From Sphingobacterium micropteri (GTDB taxonomy: Bacteria; Bacteroidota; Bacteroidia; Sphingobacteriales; Sphingobacteriaceae): 64,000 bases of DNA. A program made the position numbers and the translations under genes. Shown piece after piece: positions 17,054 to 26,864 of this stretch. The number at the start of each line of letters is the position of its first letter. The stretch's first letter is position 1. The notes below the pieces were generated by a model. It was not told the DNA's origin, did no database searches, and saw nothing but the letters and a program-made list of their open reading frames with translations. The DNA lies in contig NZ_JACOIK010000006.1 in assembly GCF_014692515.1 (NCBI RefSeq), positions 124,001 through 188,000 on the forward strand, given 5' to 3'.

Positions 17054-19525
17054 ATGATAGAGAAAAACAAGACCATAAATAATCGACGCCTAATTATTAG
17101 GATAAAAATAACCGTATTGCTGGCAAGTTTCTTTTTACTGGGAAATGCACAAAACCTATATACAATCGACGCAAGTGTTGTGCCCTCTCCCCCCCGTGAG
17201 GGACACCTGCGCCTGGGGGGAGAGGGTAGAGACGGTCATTCCATTTATGTAAATAATAAGTTTATAACTCGGAATGGTAAGCCCTGGGTCCCGATTACAG
17301 GAGAGTTTCATTACTGCCGTTATGCTTCCCGCTATTGGGATGAGTCCTTGAAAAAAATGAAAGCCGGGGGAATAAATACGGTGGCAACGTATGTGTTTTG
17401 GAATATACATGAACGAAAGGAAGGAGAGTTTGATTGGGAGGAAAACCGTAACCTACGGGAATTTATACGGCTTTGTTCCGAAAACGATCTATTTGTCATT
17501 GTGCGTATTGGTCCGTTTGCCCATGGCGAGATACGGAACGGTGGTTTGCCGGATTGGCTACTGGGCAAGCCGCTGGTTATCCGGTCGAACGATCCCACTT
17601 ATCTAGCGTATGTAGAACGGCTATATACCGCGATTGCTGGAGAGCTAGAGGGCCTGTATTATAAAGATGGCGGTCCTATTGTGGGCATACAACTGGAAAA
17701 TGAGTACCAACATTCAGCAGCGCCCTGGGCACTGACCTATCCTGGGCAGCCTCATGATATGACAGCCTCAGAGCGGGACCTGGCCGTGACGCAAGAAGGA
17801 GTCGGTATTGCGAAGGGAGATAATCCATACAGTCAACTCGGTAATGACCATATGAAAGTGCTGAAGGAACTGGCTGTCGGCAAAGGTATGGTCACGCCTT
17901 TGTATACAGCAACAGGATGGGGAAATGCCGCGATTGTCGAAAATGAAAGTATACCGGTTACAGCCGCCTACGCCTATCCCTTTTGGACACCTGGCCGGGA
18001 TATTTCGCCTTTCTTTCTGTATAAAGATATGCATAGAAACCCCGATTATGCACCGGTGCGTTATCAGCCGGAGGACTACCCTGTTTTTCCAGCGGAGCTT
18101 GGATCTGGTATTATGACGGTTTATTCGCGGAGGCCCATTGTAGAGCACAAAAGTTTTGATGCGATGATAAATCGCTGTCTGGGTAGTGGTGCGAACGGGA
18201 TTGGCTATTATATGTATCACGGTGGTTCTACACCAAAGGACGGAGCTTACTTTTTTAGCGACGAAGCCTATGGGTTACCCAAGATTTCTTACGATTTTCA
18301 GGCACCGGTGGGCGAATACGGTCAGGTAAGGGAAGGTTACTACCGTTTGAAACTGATGCATCAGTTTTTGCACGATTTTGGAGACCGGCTTTGCGCCATG
18401 CAAACTATCCTGCCGGAAAATGCCTCCATCATAGAGCCTGAAAACATAACGGATCTACGCTATGCCGTTCGTAGTGACGGCAATTCGGGGTTTCTTTTCT
18501 TGAATAATTTTCAAGATGATACCGTCATGGTGACGAAACGAAACCTACAGTTTGCTATCCACACAGGACAAGGTGTAGTCAAATTCCCATTATATGAAAC
18601 ACTTGATTTACCCGTAGACGAGAACTTAATACTGCCTTTTAATTTTGATATGGACGGGGTTAAGCTGATGTATGCTACAGCACAGCTGCTAGCCAAAGGT
18701 GGCGATGCCGAACGACCATTCTATGTCTTTTTTACACCCGATGATGGTAAAGCAGAATTTGCATTTGATGGAGACATTGCGATCAGGAAAACCGATGCGC
18801 TGGCGGTTCGGAAAGAACAAGGACGGACGATCGTTACGACCGCCTCAGACAAAGCTGAATTTACGCTCATCCGTAACAATAGGAAAGTAGATGTGTTGGT
18901 TTTGTGGAAAAAAACCGCACTCGACGCTTATATCGTCGATATGAAGGAGAAGAAAAGTGTCGTCTTTTCAGATAATCCGCTGATCCATGCAGGGGATAGC
19001 ATCACGATTTATAGCCGTGGTGATAACACGATGCATTTTGAGATCTATCCAACATCGAAATATAAGGTAGATGCCGGCAATGCAACATTGAGCACACGCC
19101 GGTCTGCTTCAAACTCTTCTTCGGCGTATACGGTGGCGGTACCTGCAGTCGAACTGCCAGTGTCTGTGACTAAAGTAAGTGAGAAGAAATTTATGCTTCG
19201 TTTACCCAAGCAACCCACGACGCTGAGTAATGTTTTTTTAGAAATTGATTACGTGGGTGATACAGCTATGGGCTTTATAAATAGTGAGTTGGTGGCTGAT
19301 GAGTTTTATAAGGGTGTCCCCTGGGAAATTGGTCTAAGGGATTTTATGCAAGGAGATACCGATCAAGAGATGGTGCTCTATTTTCGTCCACTACAAAAAA
19401 ACGCTACCTATCTTAAGGATCTGGATCCAAAGACAGTGCCTGATTTCTCAGGTGCGCCCTCGTTGTTCAAACTTCAGGGGGTAAAATATATCCCTGAATA
19501 CAAAACAGTTATAAACTTTAAATAA
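17054..19525 (+). CDS. GH35-family beta-galactosidase-like hydrolase
   Basis: A retaining TIM-barrel exo-hydrolase, periplasmic (signal peptide ends near LLGNAQ, residue 33). The GH35 start is clear: ITGEFHYCRYASRYWDESL, KAGGINTVATYVFWNIHE, FVIVRIGPFAHGEIRNGG. The acid/base is Glu217 in GIQLENEYQ. The expected strand-7 nucleophile is probably Glu348 in FPAELGSGI, which departs from the common E-(F/Y)-W motif. Residues 44-59, between signal and barrel, are encoded by a GC-rich palindrome (separate entry) and look like an insertion. Neighbours are DUF5107-TPR and GH2. Activity on terminal beta-galactose is the family norm, but unverified here. Confidence 0.87.
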   Translation: MIEKNKTINNRRLIIRIKITVLLASFFLLGNAQNLYTIDASVVPSPPREGHLRLGGEGRDGHSIYVNNKFITRNGKPWVPITGEFHYCRYASRYWDESLKKMKAGGINTVATYVFWNIHERKEGEFDWEENRNLREFIRLCSENDLFVIVRIGPFAHGEIRNGGLPDWLLGKPLVIRSNDPTYLAYVERLYTAIAGELEGLYYKDGGPIVGIQLENEYQHSAAPWALTYPGQPHDMTASERDLAVTQEGVGIAKGDNPYSQLGNDHMKVLKELAVGKGMVTPLYTATGWGNAAIVENESIPVTAAYAYPFWTPGRDISPFFLYKDMHRNPDYAPVRYQPEDYPVFPAELGSGIMTVYSRRPIVEHKSFDAMINRCLGSGANGIGYYMYHGGSTPKDGAYFFSDEAYGLPKISYDFQAPVGEYGQVREGYYRLKLMHQFLHDFGDRLCAMQTILPENASIIEPENITDLRYAVRSDGNSGFLFLNNFQDDTVMVTKRNLQFAIHTGQGVVKFPLYETLDLPVDENLILPFNFDMDGVKLMYATAQLLAKGGDAERPFYVFFTPDDGKAEFAFDGDIAIRKTDALAVRKEQGRTIVTTASDKAEFTLIRNNRKVDVLVLWKKTALDAYIVDMKEKKSVVFSDNPLIHAGDSITIYSRGDNTMHFEIYPTSKYKVDAGNATLSTRRSASNSSSAYTVAVPAVELPVSVTKVSEKKFMLRLPKQPTTLSNVFLEIDYVGDTAMGFINSELVADEFYKGVPWEIGLRDFMQGDTDQEMVLYFRPLQKNATYLKDLDPKTVPDFSGAPSLFKLQGVKYIPEYKTVINFK
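17183..17226. repeat. GC-rich REP-like palindrome inserted in frame in the GH35 gene
   Basis: Arms CCCTCTCCCCCC and GGGGGGAGAGGG are perfect 12-bp reverse complements around a 20-base centre. Composition is strikingly unlike the AT-richer flanks. It encodes residues 44-59 (PSPPREGHLRLGGEGR) without breaking the frame and lies in the linker behind the signal peptide. It resembles small dispersed palindromic elements of bacterial genomes. Confidence 0.75.
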
Positions 19526-19527
19526 AT

Positions 19528-22386
19528 ATGCATAAGAAAACGATATATATCTTAATCTCCCTGATAATACTTGTTATGTCCGGTTGCCGAGGCAAACATG
19601 AAGCATGGACTAATCGAGTAGATCTTTCCGGAGAATGGGGGTTTAGGGAGGACGCCGGGGACGTAGGGGTGCAAGAGCGTTGGTTTGAAGCAACGGACGA
19701 AGAAGTTATCAAACTCCCAGGTTCCATGGCTTCTAATGGAAAGGGAGAGGCGATACGCGTAGGCACATCATGGACGGGGAGTATTTTTGACTCTTCTTAT
19801 TTCGATAAACCGGAGTATGCAGCATACAGGCAGGAGGGGAATATTAAGGTGCCTTTTTGGCTACAGCCCAATACCCATTATGTTGGGGCTGCTTGGTATT
19901 TCAAGGAAATTGAAATACCCCAGAGCTGGGATGGACGCCATATCGAATTAATACTCGAACGACCGCATTGGGAAACATCGGTGTGGTTAAACGGGAAATT
20001 CATGGGCATGCAAAATAGTCTTTCTACTGCGCATCGGTTCCAGTTGGATACAGCATTGTCTGCGGGAAAACACCGGCTTGCTGTCCGGGTAGATAACCGT
20101 ATTAAGGAAGTCAATCCTGGTCAGAACGCACACAGTCTGACCGATCATACGCAAACTAATTGGAATGGTATCGTTGGCCAGATCTATTTGGCGACGTTCC
20201 CTACCATCAGAATTGATGAATTACGTTTGTTTCCAGACACACGAAGTAAGCGCGTTCGTGCAGAGCTTACCGTGTCTAATAGAAGTGATAGCGCTCAAGA
20301 TTTATCCTTCTGTCTGCAGGCAAGCACATTGTCTAAAGAAGCGGGAGATATCGACCAGCTGGTGTGGAGCCAACGCGTTGACACAGGGACTACCACAGTG
20401 GAGAAAATTTATAATATGGGGGCAGACGCCTTACTCTGGAACGAATTCAAGCCCAATCTCTATAGGATGAGTGCCAATATAAATGGAGAACATATAGAAG
20501 ATCATACTGTGACTTCCGATTTTGGTCTTCGGGAGGTCGGTATAAACGGCACAAATATCACCATAAATGGGGAAAAGGTGTTTCTTCGTGGTGCCCTGGA
20601 ATCCGCGGTCTTTCCGCTCAGCGGCTATCCCGCGACGGATACAGCCTCTTGGACAAATATTTTTAAGGTATTGTGTGCCTACGGTTTAAATCATTTACGC
20701 TTTCACTCGTGGTGCCCGCCGGAGGCTGCTTTTGCTGCTGCAGATAGAGCTGGCGTCTACCTCCAGATAGAATGTGCTGCCTGGCCCAATTGGGGGACGA
20801 GCGTAGGGGATGGTGCCGCGATTGATCGTTATCTGTATGAGGAAGCAGAGCGGATTATACGCGATTACGGAAACCACCCTTCTTTTATCATGATGACACA
20901 CGGGAATGAGCCGGGAGGCAAAAATAGGAACAACTATCTCGATGACTTCGTCAGCCATTGGAAAAAAAAGGATCCCAGACGTATTTATACGGCTGGCGCA
21001 GGGTGGCCCGTTGTCCCGGAAAATGATTATGAGAACATTCCCGACCCACGTATACAGCAATGGGAGGAAGGATTGGCAAGCGTGATCAACGCCAAGCCAC
21101 CCCAAACGCAATTTGACTGGTCGGATATTCTGTTAAAACATACAAAGCCAGTCGTAAGCCATGAAATCGGCCAATGGTGTGTATATCCTGATTTTAAAGA
21201 AATGGAGAAATACAAAGGTGTGTTGAAGCCCAAGAATTTTGAAATTTTTGCTGACCGCCTCAAAAATAGTAATTTGTATCATCTGGCTGATAGTTTCTTA
21301 AGTGCGTCAGGCAAGCTTCAGGCGCTATGTTACAAGGCGGATATCGAAGCGGCTCTCCGTACACCGGGCATGGCAGGGTTTCAATTGTTGGGTTTGCAAG
21401 ACTTTCCGGGGCAGGGGACAGCACTGGTGGGCGTGGTCAATCCTTTTTGGGAAGACAAGGGTTACATAAACGCAGCGGAGTATAGTCAATTTTGCAATCG
21501 TGTTGTTCCACTGGCAAGGTTCGCCAAGATGAACATGCTCAATACGGAGATGTTAGAAGTACCCGTTGAGGTCGCAAATTTTTCAGGTCAGAAACTTGAA
21601 GCGGCGAAGCTAAACTGGCAGATAAGTGAAGCAGAAGGCAATACACTTTACCGTGGAAGTCTACCAACGAAAGATATTGAAGTAGGTAATGGCGTTTCGC
21701 TCGGGATTATCCGTCAATCGCTTTCCGAGATCGACCGTGCGAAAAAGTTGGTATTTACGCTCGAAGTTGAGGGTTACAAAAACAGTTGGGATTTCTTCGT
21801 CTATCCTAAGCGATTGCCAGACGTAGCGCCTGACGTCATTGTGACGAGTTCGCTTACCCACGACATCATAAGCAAGCTGGATGCTGGTGCCCACGTTTTA
21901 TTGACTTTACCTAAAGGCCGTGTGGCACCATCAAAAGGTGGAAGTGTAGCCGTCGGATTTTCCAGTATCTTTTGGAATACAGCTTGGACAAATGGCCAAG
22001 CACCGCATACCCTCGGTATCTTATGCGATCCGGGACACCCGGCCCTTCGGGAATTCCCGGCAGATTTTCACAGTAATTGGCAGTGGTGGGATGCCATGTC
22101 ACATAGCAATGCTATATTTTTGGATGCTGTTGCGAAAGATCTGAATCCTATCGTAAGGATAATCGATGACTGGGTTACCGCTCGTTCACTTGGATTGATT
22201 TTCGAAGGTAGCGTAGGTAAAGGAAAACTGATGGTCTCCGGTATAGATTTATCGGGAAGACTGGATGCGCGACCGGAGGCTCGCCAATTGCTGTACAGCT
22301 TGAAGCGCTATATGCAAAGTGATAGCTTCCATCCATCCATCGAGGTTCCTATACAGCGCATTCAGCAATTGCTTTTACATGATTAA
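19528..22386 (+). CDS. GH2-family glycoside hydrolase lipoprotein
   Basis: Retaining exo-glycosidase anchored as a lipoprotein (LIILVMSGC). Order: jelly-roll sugar-binding domain (about 30-240, with WYFKEIEIPQSWDGRHIELI as core), an Ig-like domain, then the barrel beginning ITINGEKVFLRGA and NHLRFHSWCPPEAAFAAADR. The acid/base is Glu461 in THGNEPGG and the nucleophile candidate Glu546 in VVSHEIGQW, which fits GH2 spacing. At 952 residues it has extra C-terminal beta domains. Two bases separate it from GH35, so co-translation is likely. Beta-galactosidase, glucuronidase and mannosidase are all possible within the family. Confidence 0.88.
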   Translation: MHKKTIYILISLIILVMSGCRGKHEAWTNRVDLSGEWGFREDAGDVGVQERWFEATDEEVIKLPGSMASNGKGEAIRVGTSWTGSIFDSSYFDKPEYAAYRQEGNIKVPFWLQPNTHYVGAAWYFKEIEIPQSWDGRHIELILERPHWETSVWLNGKFMGMQNSLSTAHRFQLDTALSAGKHRLAVRVDNRIKEVNPGQNAHSLTDHTQTNWNGIVGQIYLATFPTIRIDELRLFPDTRSKRVRAELTVSNRSDSAQDLSFCLQASTLSKEAGDIDQLVWSQRVDTGTTTVEKIYNMGADALLWNEFKPNLYRMSANINGEHIEDHTVTSDFGLREVGINGTNITINGEKVFLRGALESAVFPLSGYPATDTASWTNIFKVLCAYGLNHLRFHSWCPPEAAFAAADRAGVYLQIECAAWPNWGTSVGDGAAIDRYLYEEAERIIRDYGNHPSFIMMTHGNEPGGKNRNNYLDDFVSHWKKKDPRRIYTAGAGWPVVPENDYENIPDPRIQQWEEGLASVINAKPPQTQFDWSDILLKHTKPVVSHEIGQWCVYPDFKEMEKYKGVLKPKNFEIFADRLKNSNLYHLADSFLSASGKLQALCYKADIEAALRTPGMAGFQLLGLQDFPGQGTALVGVVNPFWEDKGYINAAEYSQFCNRVVPLARFAKMNMLNTEMLEVPVEVANFSGQKLEAAKLNWQISEAEGNTLYRGSLPTKDIEVGNGVSLGIIRQSLSEIDRAKKLVFTLEVEGYKNSWDFFVYPKRLPDVAPDVIVTSSLTHDIISKLDAGAHVLLTLPKGRVAPSKGGSVAVGFSSIFWNTAWTNGQAPHTLGILCDPGHPALREFPADFHSNWQWWDAMSHSNAIFLDAVAKDLNPIVRIIDDWVTARSLGLIFEGSVGKGKLMVSGIDLSGRLDARPEARQLLYSLKRYMQSDSFHPSIEVPIQRIQQLLLHD

Positions 22387-22440
22387 AGTAAAAACCAGAT
22401 AGAAGAAAGATCTTAGACCTTATTATATAAACATACTGAT

Positions 22441-23418
22441 ATGATGGACACACGAAAAATTGTAATCTTTTTACTTCTTATTCCCACCCTTGTTTTTGCA
22501 CAGCAGGTGCCTATTCCCGAGGGTTGGTCTGCTGGTTACGTGTATGCTAACAACGTTCGGCTTCACTACTACCATGCAACGCCGCAACCCGATAAGCCGG
22601 TCATCGTTATGGTGCACGGTGTTACCGATAACGGGTTGTGTTGGACTACCCTTACGCAGCAGTTCGAGGATTCATACGATATCTATATGCTCGATGCACG
22701 GGGACATGGGCTTTCAGATCCGTTTCAGGCAGGCGATGACGGTGAGACACTGATAAAAGATGTTGTTGCGTTTGTGAAGGCAATGGAATTGGATAAACCG
22801 ATACTGTTGGGACACTCCATGGGTGCGGCAACGGTGATGCGTTTGGCAGCCGATTACCCCGATTTGGGCAAGGCGGTTATCATGTTAGATCCACTCTTAG
22901 GGCCGCGCATGACGAGGCCGGTTGCTCCATCCCGCCACGCAGAGAGCAAAAGTAACTCATCGGCTGTACCAATATCGACTAAGCGCACATCTCCTAAAGT
23001 ACAAGTGAACATGTTTGGAGCTCCTGAAGTGCTCGTCAGACAAAATAACTATAGCATGGACGAGCTGATGAAACTTGGAAGTCGTCAGAACCCCCAATGG
23101 CACGAAACAGACATCATGTACTGGGCTCTTTCCAAGAAGCAATATCATGGGCCATATACGGAACAAGCCGCGCAGGCGATGAGTGGTACAATGGATGTCG
23201 GCAACGCATTGGCCAGGGTCAGTATTCCTGCGCTGATCCTTAAAGCAGATGCTACAGAAGATGTCCGACAGAAGAATGAAAAGATAGCCAGGGAAATGAA
23301 AAGAGGCAAGCTTATCCATATCGAAGGAGGCGGGCACAATCTGCATCATGACAGATTAATGCCCACAGCAGAAGCCATTAAGGAGTTTTTAGCTGGATTT
23401 CTGTCTGTTCACGAGTAG
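22441..23418 (+). CDS. Secreted alpha/beta-hydrolase
   Basis: A signal peptide (ends near LVFAQQ) leads to an alpha/beta-hydrolase fold. The oxyanion strand is VMVHGVTDNGLCW, the nucleophile elbow GHSMGAA gives the catalytic Ser, and the catalytic His lies in GGGHNLHHD near the end. An acid could be the Asp in ILKADATED. At 325 residues it is complete. It ends the PUL, 54 bases after GH2. It could be a carbohydrate esterase removing acyl decorations or an unrelated esterase; its place in the locus is the only hint. Confidence 0.82.
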   Translation: MMDTRKIVIFLLLIPTLVFAQQVPIPEGWSAGYVYANNVRLHYYHATPQPDKPVIVMVHGVTDNGLCWTTLTQQFEDSYDIYMLDARGHGLSDPFQAGDDGETLIKDVVAFVKAMELDKPILLGHSMGAATVMRLAADYPDLGKAVIMLDPLLGPRMTRPVAPSRHAESKSNSSAVPISTKRTSPKVQVNMFGAPEVLVRQNNYSMDELMKLGSRQNPQWHETDIMYWALSKKQYHGPYTEQAAQAMSGTMDVGNALARVSIPALILKADATEDVRQKNEKIAREMKRGKLIHIEGGGHNLHHDRLMPTAEAIKEFLAGFLSVHE

Positions 23419-23449
23419 CTTTAGTTATTGTGTTTCGATAAAAGTGGTG

Positions 23450-26400
23450 CTAGGTCATATCGCTTAACAAATGCAACGCGTAATCAATGTTATTCACGTT
23501 GCTTAGCGCTAGCCTAAGTTGTCCTTTTACTTCTTTTAAATTCGATATCGCAGGATGCGCTTGTACGAAAGCCAGCACTTTTCCAAATTGATCGGAATCA
23601 AAATAGCTGGATTTTGGATTGTTGACAAAATAACCTTTCAGCGTATTCTTTTTAAAAGAAATCTTCTCGAAACCAATCTGTTTACCCAGCCATTGCAAAC
23701 GCAGGGTGTTGAATAGTTCGTAAACAGGTGTGGGGATCGAACCGAAGCGATCCTCTAACTCTTTTTCGAATGTGGATAGCTGTTGTTCATTTTCCAGTTT
23801 ACCAATGTCGTTATATAAGTTATAACGTTCACTGATGTTGGTGACATATTCATCCGGGATCATTACTTCCAGATCGGTGTCTATTTGGGTAAAAGTGACA
23901 TACTTTTTGTTCTTTTCATCGGCAAATAGCGTCCCAAATTCATCTTCTTTTAGTTCCTGAACGGCTTCATCGAGAATCTTGTTGTACATCTCAAAGCCGA
24001 TTTCGGCGATAAAACCGGATTGTTCGGCACCCAAAAGGTTTCCGGAGCCGCGTATATCCAGATCACGCATCGCGACATTGAAGCCTGATCCTAATTCCGA
24101 AAATTCTTCTAAAGCTGAAAGACGCTTATACGCTTCGTTCGTTAATGTGGATAGCGGCGGACTTAATAGATAACAGAAGGCCTTTTTATTGGAACGTCCT
24201 ACACGCCCACGCATCTGGTGGAGGTCGCTGAGCCCAAACATGTGCGCATGGTTGATAATAATGGTATTGGCATTTGGAATATCCAGACCCGCTTCGATGA
24301 TCGTCGTAGCGACCAATACATCAAAGTCGTGGTTGATGAATTTCATCATGACATCTTCCAGCTCGTCGCCTTCCAATTGCCCATGGGCAATACCTACGCG
24401 TGCACCCGGCACCAGCTTTTGAATCATCGCACCCAGCTGAGGTAGATCAGCTACCCTGTTATGAATGAAAAATACTTGTCCGTTTCGCTCAAGTTCGTAA
24501 GAAACCGCTTCCTGTATGAGTGTTTCGTTAAACACATGGAGTTCTGTTTGTACAGGCTGTCTATTGGGAGGTGGTGTGGAGATGATGCTTAAATCACGCG
24601 CACCCATTAGCGAAAAATGCAGGGTACGCGGAATAGGGGTCGCGGTTAAGGTTAATGAATCTACATTTTCCCGCATCACTTTGAGCTTCTCTTTGACGGA
24701 GACACCAAACTTTTGTTCCTCGTCAATAATCATCAATCCTAAATCTTTAAACTTAACGTCTTTACTGACCAATCGGTGCGTGCCGATGATAATGTCTATT
24801 TTACCTTCTGCTAGGCGGGATAATGTATCTTTAATCTGTTTCGAGGATTTGAATCGGTTGATATAGTCAATATTCGCCGGCAATCCTTTCAGACGTTCAC
24901 TGAACGTACGATAATGTTGCAGAGCTAATATCGTCGTTGGAACTAACACGGCGACCTGTTTGCTGTCCGCTACCGCTTTGAAAGCTGCCCGGATAGCAAC
25001 CTCCGTTTTTCCGAAGCCTACATCCCCACATACCAATCGATCCATCGGATGAGGCGATTCCATATCTCGTTTGACATCGTTGGTTGCCTTTTCTTGATCT
25101 GGTGTATCTTCGTAAATAAAAGATGCTTCGAGCTCGTTTTGTAAGTAAGTATCGGGACTGAATGCATTTCCTGTTTGGGCTTTCCGCTTAGCGTACAACT
25201 TAATAAGGTCGCGTGCAATGTCTTTGACCTTTTTCTTCGTCGTCTTCTTCAGCTTGTCCCAGGCATCGGTTCCAAGCTTGTTCATCTTGGGGACTGTTCC
25301 CTCTTTGCCCGAATATTTGGAGATGCGGTTTAGAGAGTTGATATTGACATAGAGCAGGTCGTTGTCTGCATAGACCAAACGTATCATCTCCTGTGTCTTA
25401 CCATTGACTTCTACCTTTTCCAGCCCGGCGTATTTACCCACGCCGTGGTCGATATGTGTGATGTAATCACCCGGTTTCAGGTCGCGCAGCTCTTTCAGCG
25501 TAATCGCCTGTGAACGTTCGTAACCTTTTTTACGTTTGTATTTATAGTAACGATCAAAAATTTGGTGATCCGTGTAACAAGCTAATTTTTGATCATCATC
25601 ACGAAAACCTTCACGTAGCGCACGGTGTACGGGAATGAAAGTGACCGATTTGTCAATATCTTCCAGAATAGTGAAAATCCGTTCGATTTGTTTTGTAGCG
25701 TCTGAAAAGATCAGGTTTTGTATGCGCTGTTTTTCATTCTCTTTAAAATTATGGATAAGCAGGTTAAAATCTTTGTTGAACGAGGGTTGTGGATGCGTAT
25801 CAAATAACAGGGTTTCATCTGCTTTGTAATAAAATTGCTTACCAAATTCGATGTTGGGGAAGTCGAAAAGCATTTCTCCAAAAGAACGATCAGTCGTGAA
25901 GATAACTCTTGGATCTATCCATTCACTATTGGCTTTAATATCCTTCTCGGGCAATGCTTTCCAGAATTCCGAAGCTTTTTTGTAACCATCTTTCAAGATA
26001 TCTAGCGTGAACTGTACGTCTTTTAGCCAGATAACACTATCGCGGTCGATATATTCCAATAAGGAGATATGATTGTTGGACAGGAATTTGGCCTGCACAT
26101 TGGGTACAATAGTTACCGTATGTATCTTACTCACCGATAGTTGTGTTTCCACATCAAACGTACGGATACTTTCTATATCATCACCAAAGAACTCAATCCG
26201 ATAGGGAAGGTCGTTGGAAAAGGAAAAAATATCGACAATTCCTCCTCGGATGGCAAATTGTCCAGGTTCATATACAAAATCTACACGCTCAAAATCATAT
26301 TCATAAAGAAATTCGTTGATGAAGTCAATGCTCAGTTTACTCTGTTGTGTGATGCTGAGCGTGTTTTTTTCTAGGTCGTCCCGATTAATAACTTTTTCAG

Positions 26401-26785
26401 CGATAGCTTCGGGGTAAGTAACAAGCATTTTAGGCAGTTCGGAGGCGTGGCTTAACGCACTTAGCGCTTCTGCACGCTGCAACACATGGGAAGCGTCTGT
26501 TTGGGTAAATTCAAATGCTTTTCGGAATGATGTTGGAAAAAAAAGGATTTGTTTATCTAAAATGCTTTCCAGATCACTCAGAAAATAAGATGCTTCTTCG
26601 TGGGTTGGCAAAATAAAGATGAAAGGCCGTTCTTGTAGCTTGTAAGCAGCCGCAGCAACCATGGCATCAGATGAGCCGATAAGTCCTTTGAGATGGACTT
26701 TAGGATTTTTTGCTTGTATGCTTTTAACCGTTGATTTTATCTTTTCGCTTTGCGCGTACTTGTCGAGAATTTCTTGTATACCCAC
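23450..26785 (-). CDS. mfd: Transcription-repair coupling factor Mfd
   Basis: A DNA translocase that releases RNA polymerase stalled at lesions and recruits UvrA. The 1111 residues include a UvrB-like N-terminal half, a CarD-type RNAP-interaction domain (LKPGDYITHIDHGVGKYAG), helicase motif I GDVGFGKTEVA, motif II DEEQKFGV, TATPIPRTL, motif VI region MRGRVGRSN, and the TRCF C-terminal domain that binds UvrA. The start codon is GTG at 26785. A TACTTTTG -7 box lies at 26808-26815. It is convergent with the PUL end. Confidence 0.97.
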   Translation of the reverse strand: MGIQEILDKYAQSEKIKSTVKSIQAKNPKVHLKGLIGSSDAMVAAAAYKLQERPFIFILPTHEEASYFLSDLESILDKQILFFPTSFRKAFEFTQTDASHVLQRAEALSALSHASELPKMLVTYPEAIAEKVINRDDLEKNTLSITQQSKLSIDFINEFLYEYDFERVDFVYEPGQFAIRGGIVDIFSFSNDLPYRIEFFGDDIESIRTFDVETQLSVSKIHTVTIVPNVQAKFLSNNHISLLEYIDRDSVIWLKDVQFTLDILKDGYKKASEFWKALPEKDIKANSEWIDPRVIFTTDRSFGEMLFDFPNIEFGKQFYYKADETLLFDTHPQPSFNKDFNLLIHNFKENEKQRIQNLIFSDATKQIERIFTILEDIDKSVTFIPVHRALREGFRDDDQKLACYTDHQIFDRYYKYKRKKGYERSQAITLKELRDLKPGDYITHIDHGVGKYAGLEKVEVNGKTQEMIRLVYADNDLLYVNINSLNRISKYSGKEGTVPKMNKLGTDAWDKLKKTTKKKVKDIARDLIKLYAKRKAQTGNAFSPDTYLQNELEASFIYEDTPDQEKATNDVKRDMESPHPMDRLVCGDVGFGKTEVAIRAAFKAVADSKQVAVLVPTTILALQHYRTFSERLKGLPANIDYINRFKSSKQIKDTLSRLAEGKIDIIIGTHRLVSKDVKFKDLGLMIIDEEQKFGVSVKEKLKVMRENVDSLTLTATPIPRTLHFSLMGARDLSIISTPPPNRQPVQTELHVFNETLIQEAVSYELERNGQVFFIHNRVADLPQLGAMIQKLVPGARVGIAHGQLEGDELEDVMMKFINHDFDVLVATTIIEAGLDIPNANTIIINHAHMFGLSDLHQMRGRVGRSNKKAFCYLLSPPLSTLTNEAYKRLSALEEFSELGSGFNVAMRDLDIRGSGNLLGAEQSGFIAEIGFEMYNKILDEAVQELKEDEFGTLFADEKNKKYVTFTQIDTDLEVMIPDEYVTNISERYNLYNDIGKLENEQQLSTFEKELEDRFGSIPTPVYELFNTLRLQWLGKQIGFEKISFKKNTLKGYFVNNPKSSYFDSDQFGKVLAFVQAHPAISNLKEVKGQLRLALSNVNNIDYALHLLSDMT

Positions 26786-26807
26786 TTAATGCCAGATCTT
26801 GTTTATG

Positions 26808-26815
26808 CAAAAGTA
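26808..26815 (-). promoter_or_regulatory. Candidate -7 box of mfd
   Basis: Minus strand TACTTTTG is an exact TAnnTTTG, 22 bases before the GTG start of mfd. No convincing -33 TTG was found. Confidence 0.4.
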
Positions 26816-26864
26816 ACAAAAAATATCCTCCTCTACATTTTGTGTAGCATTACATCATGAACAT

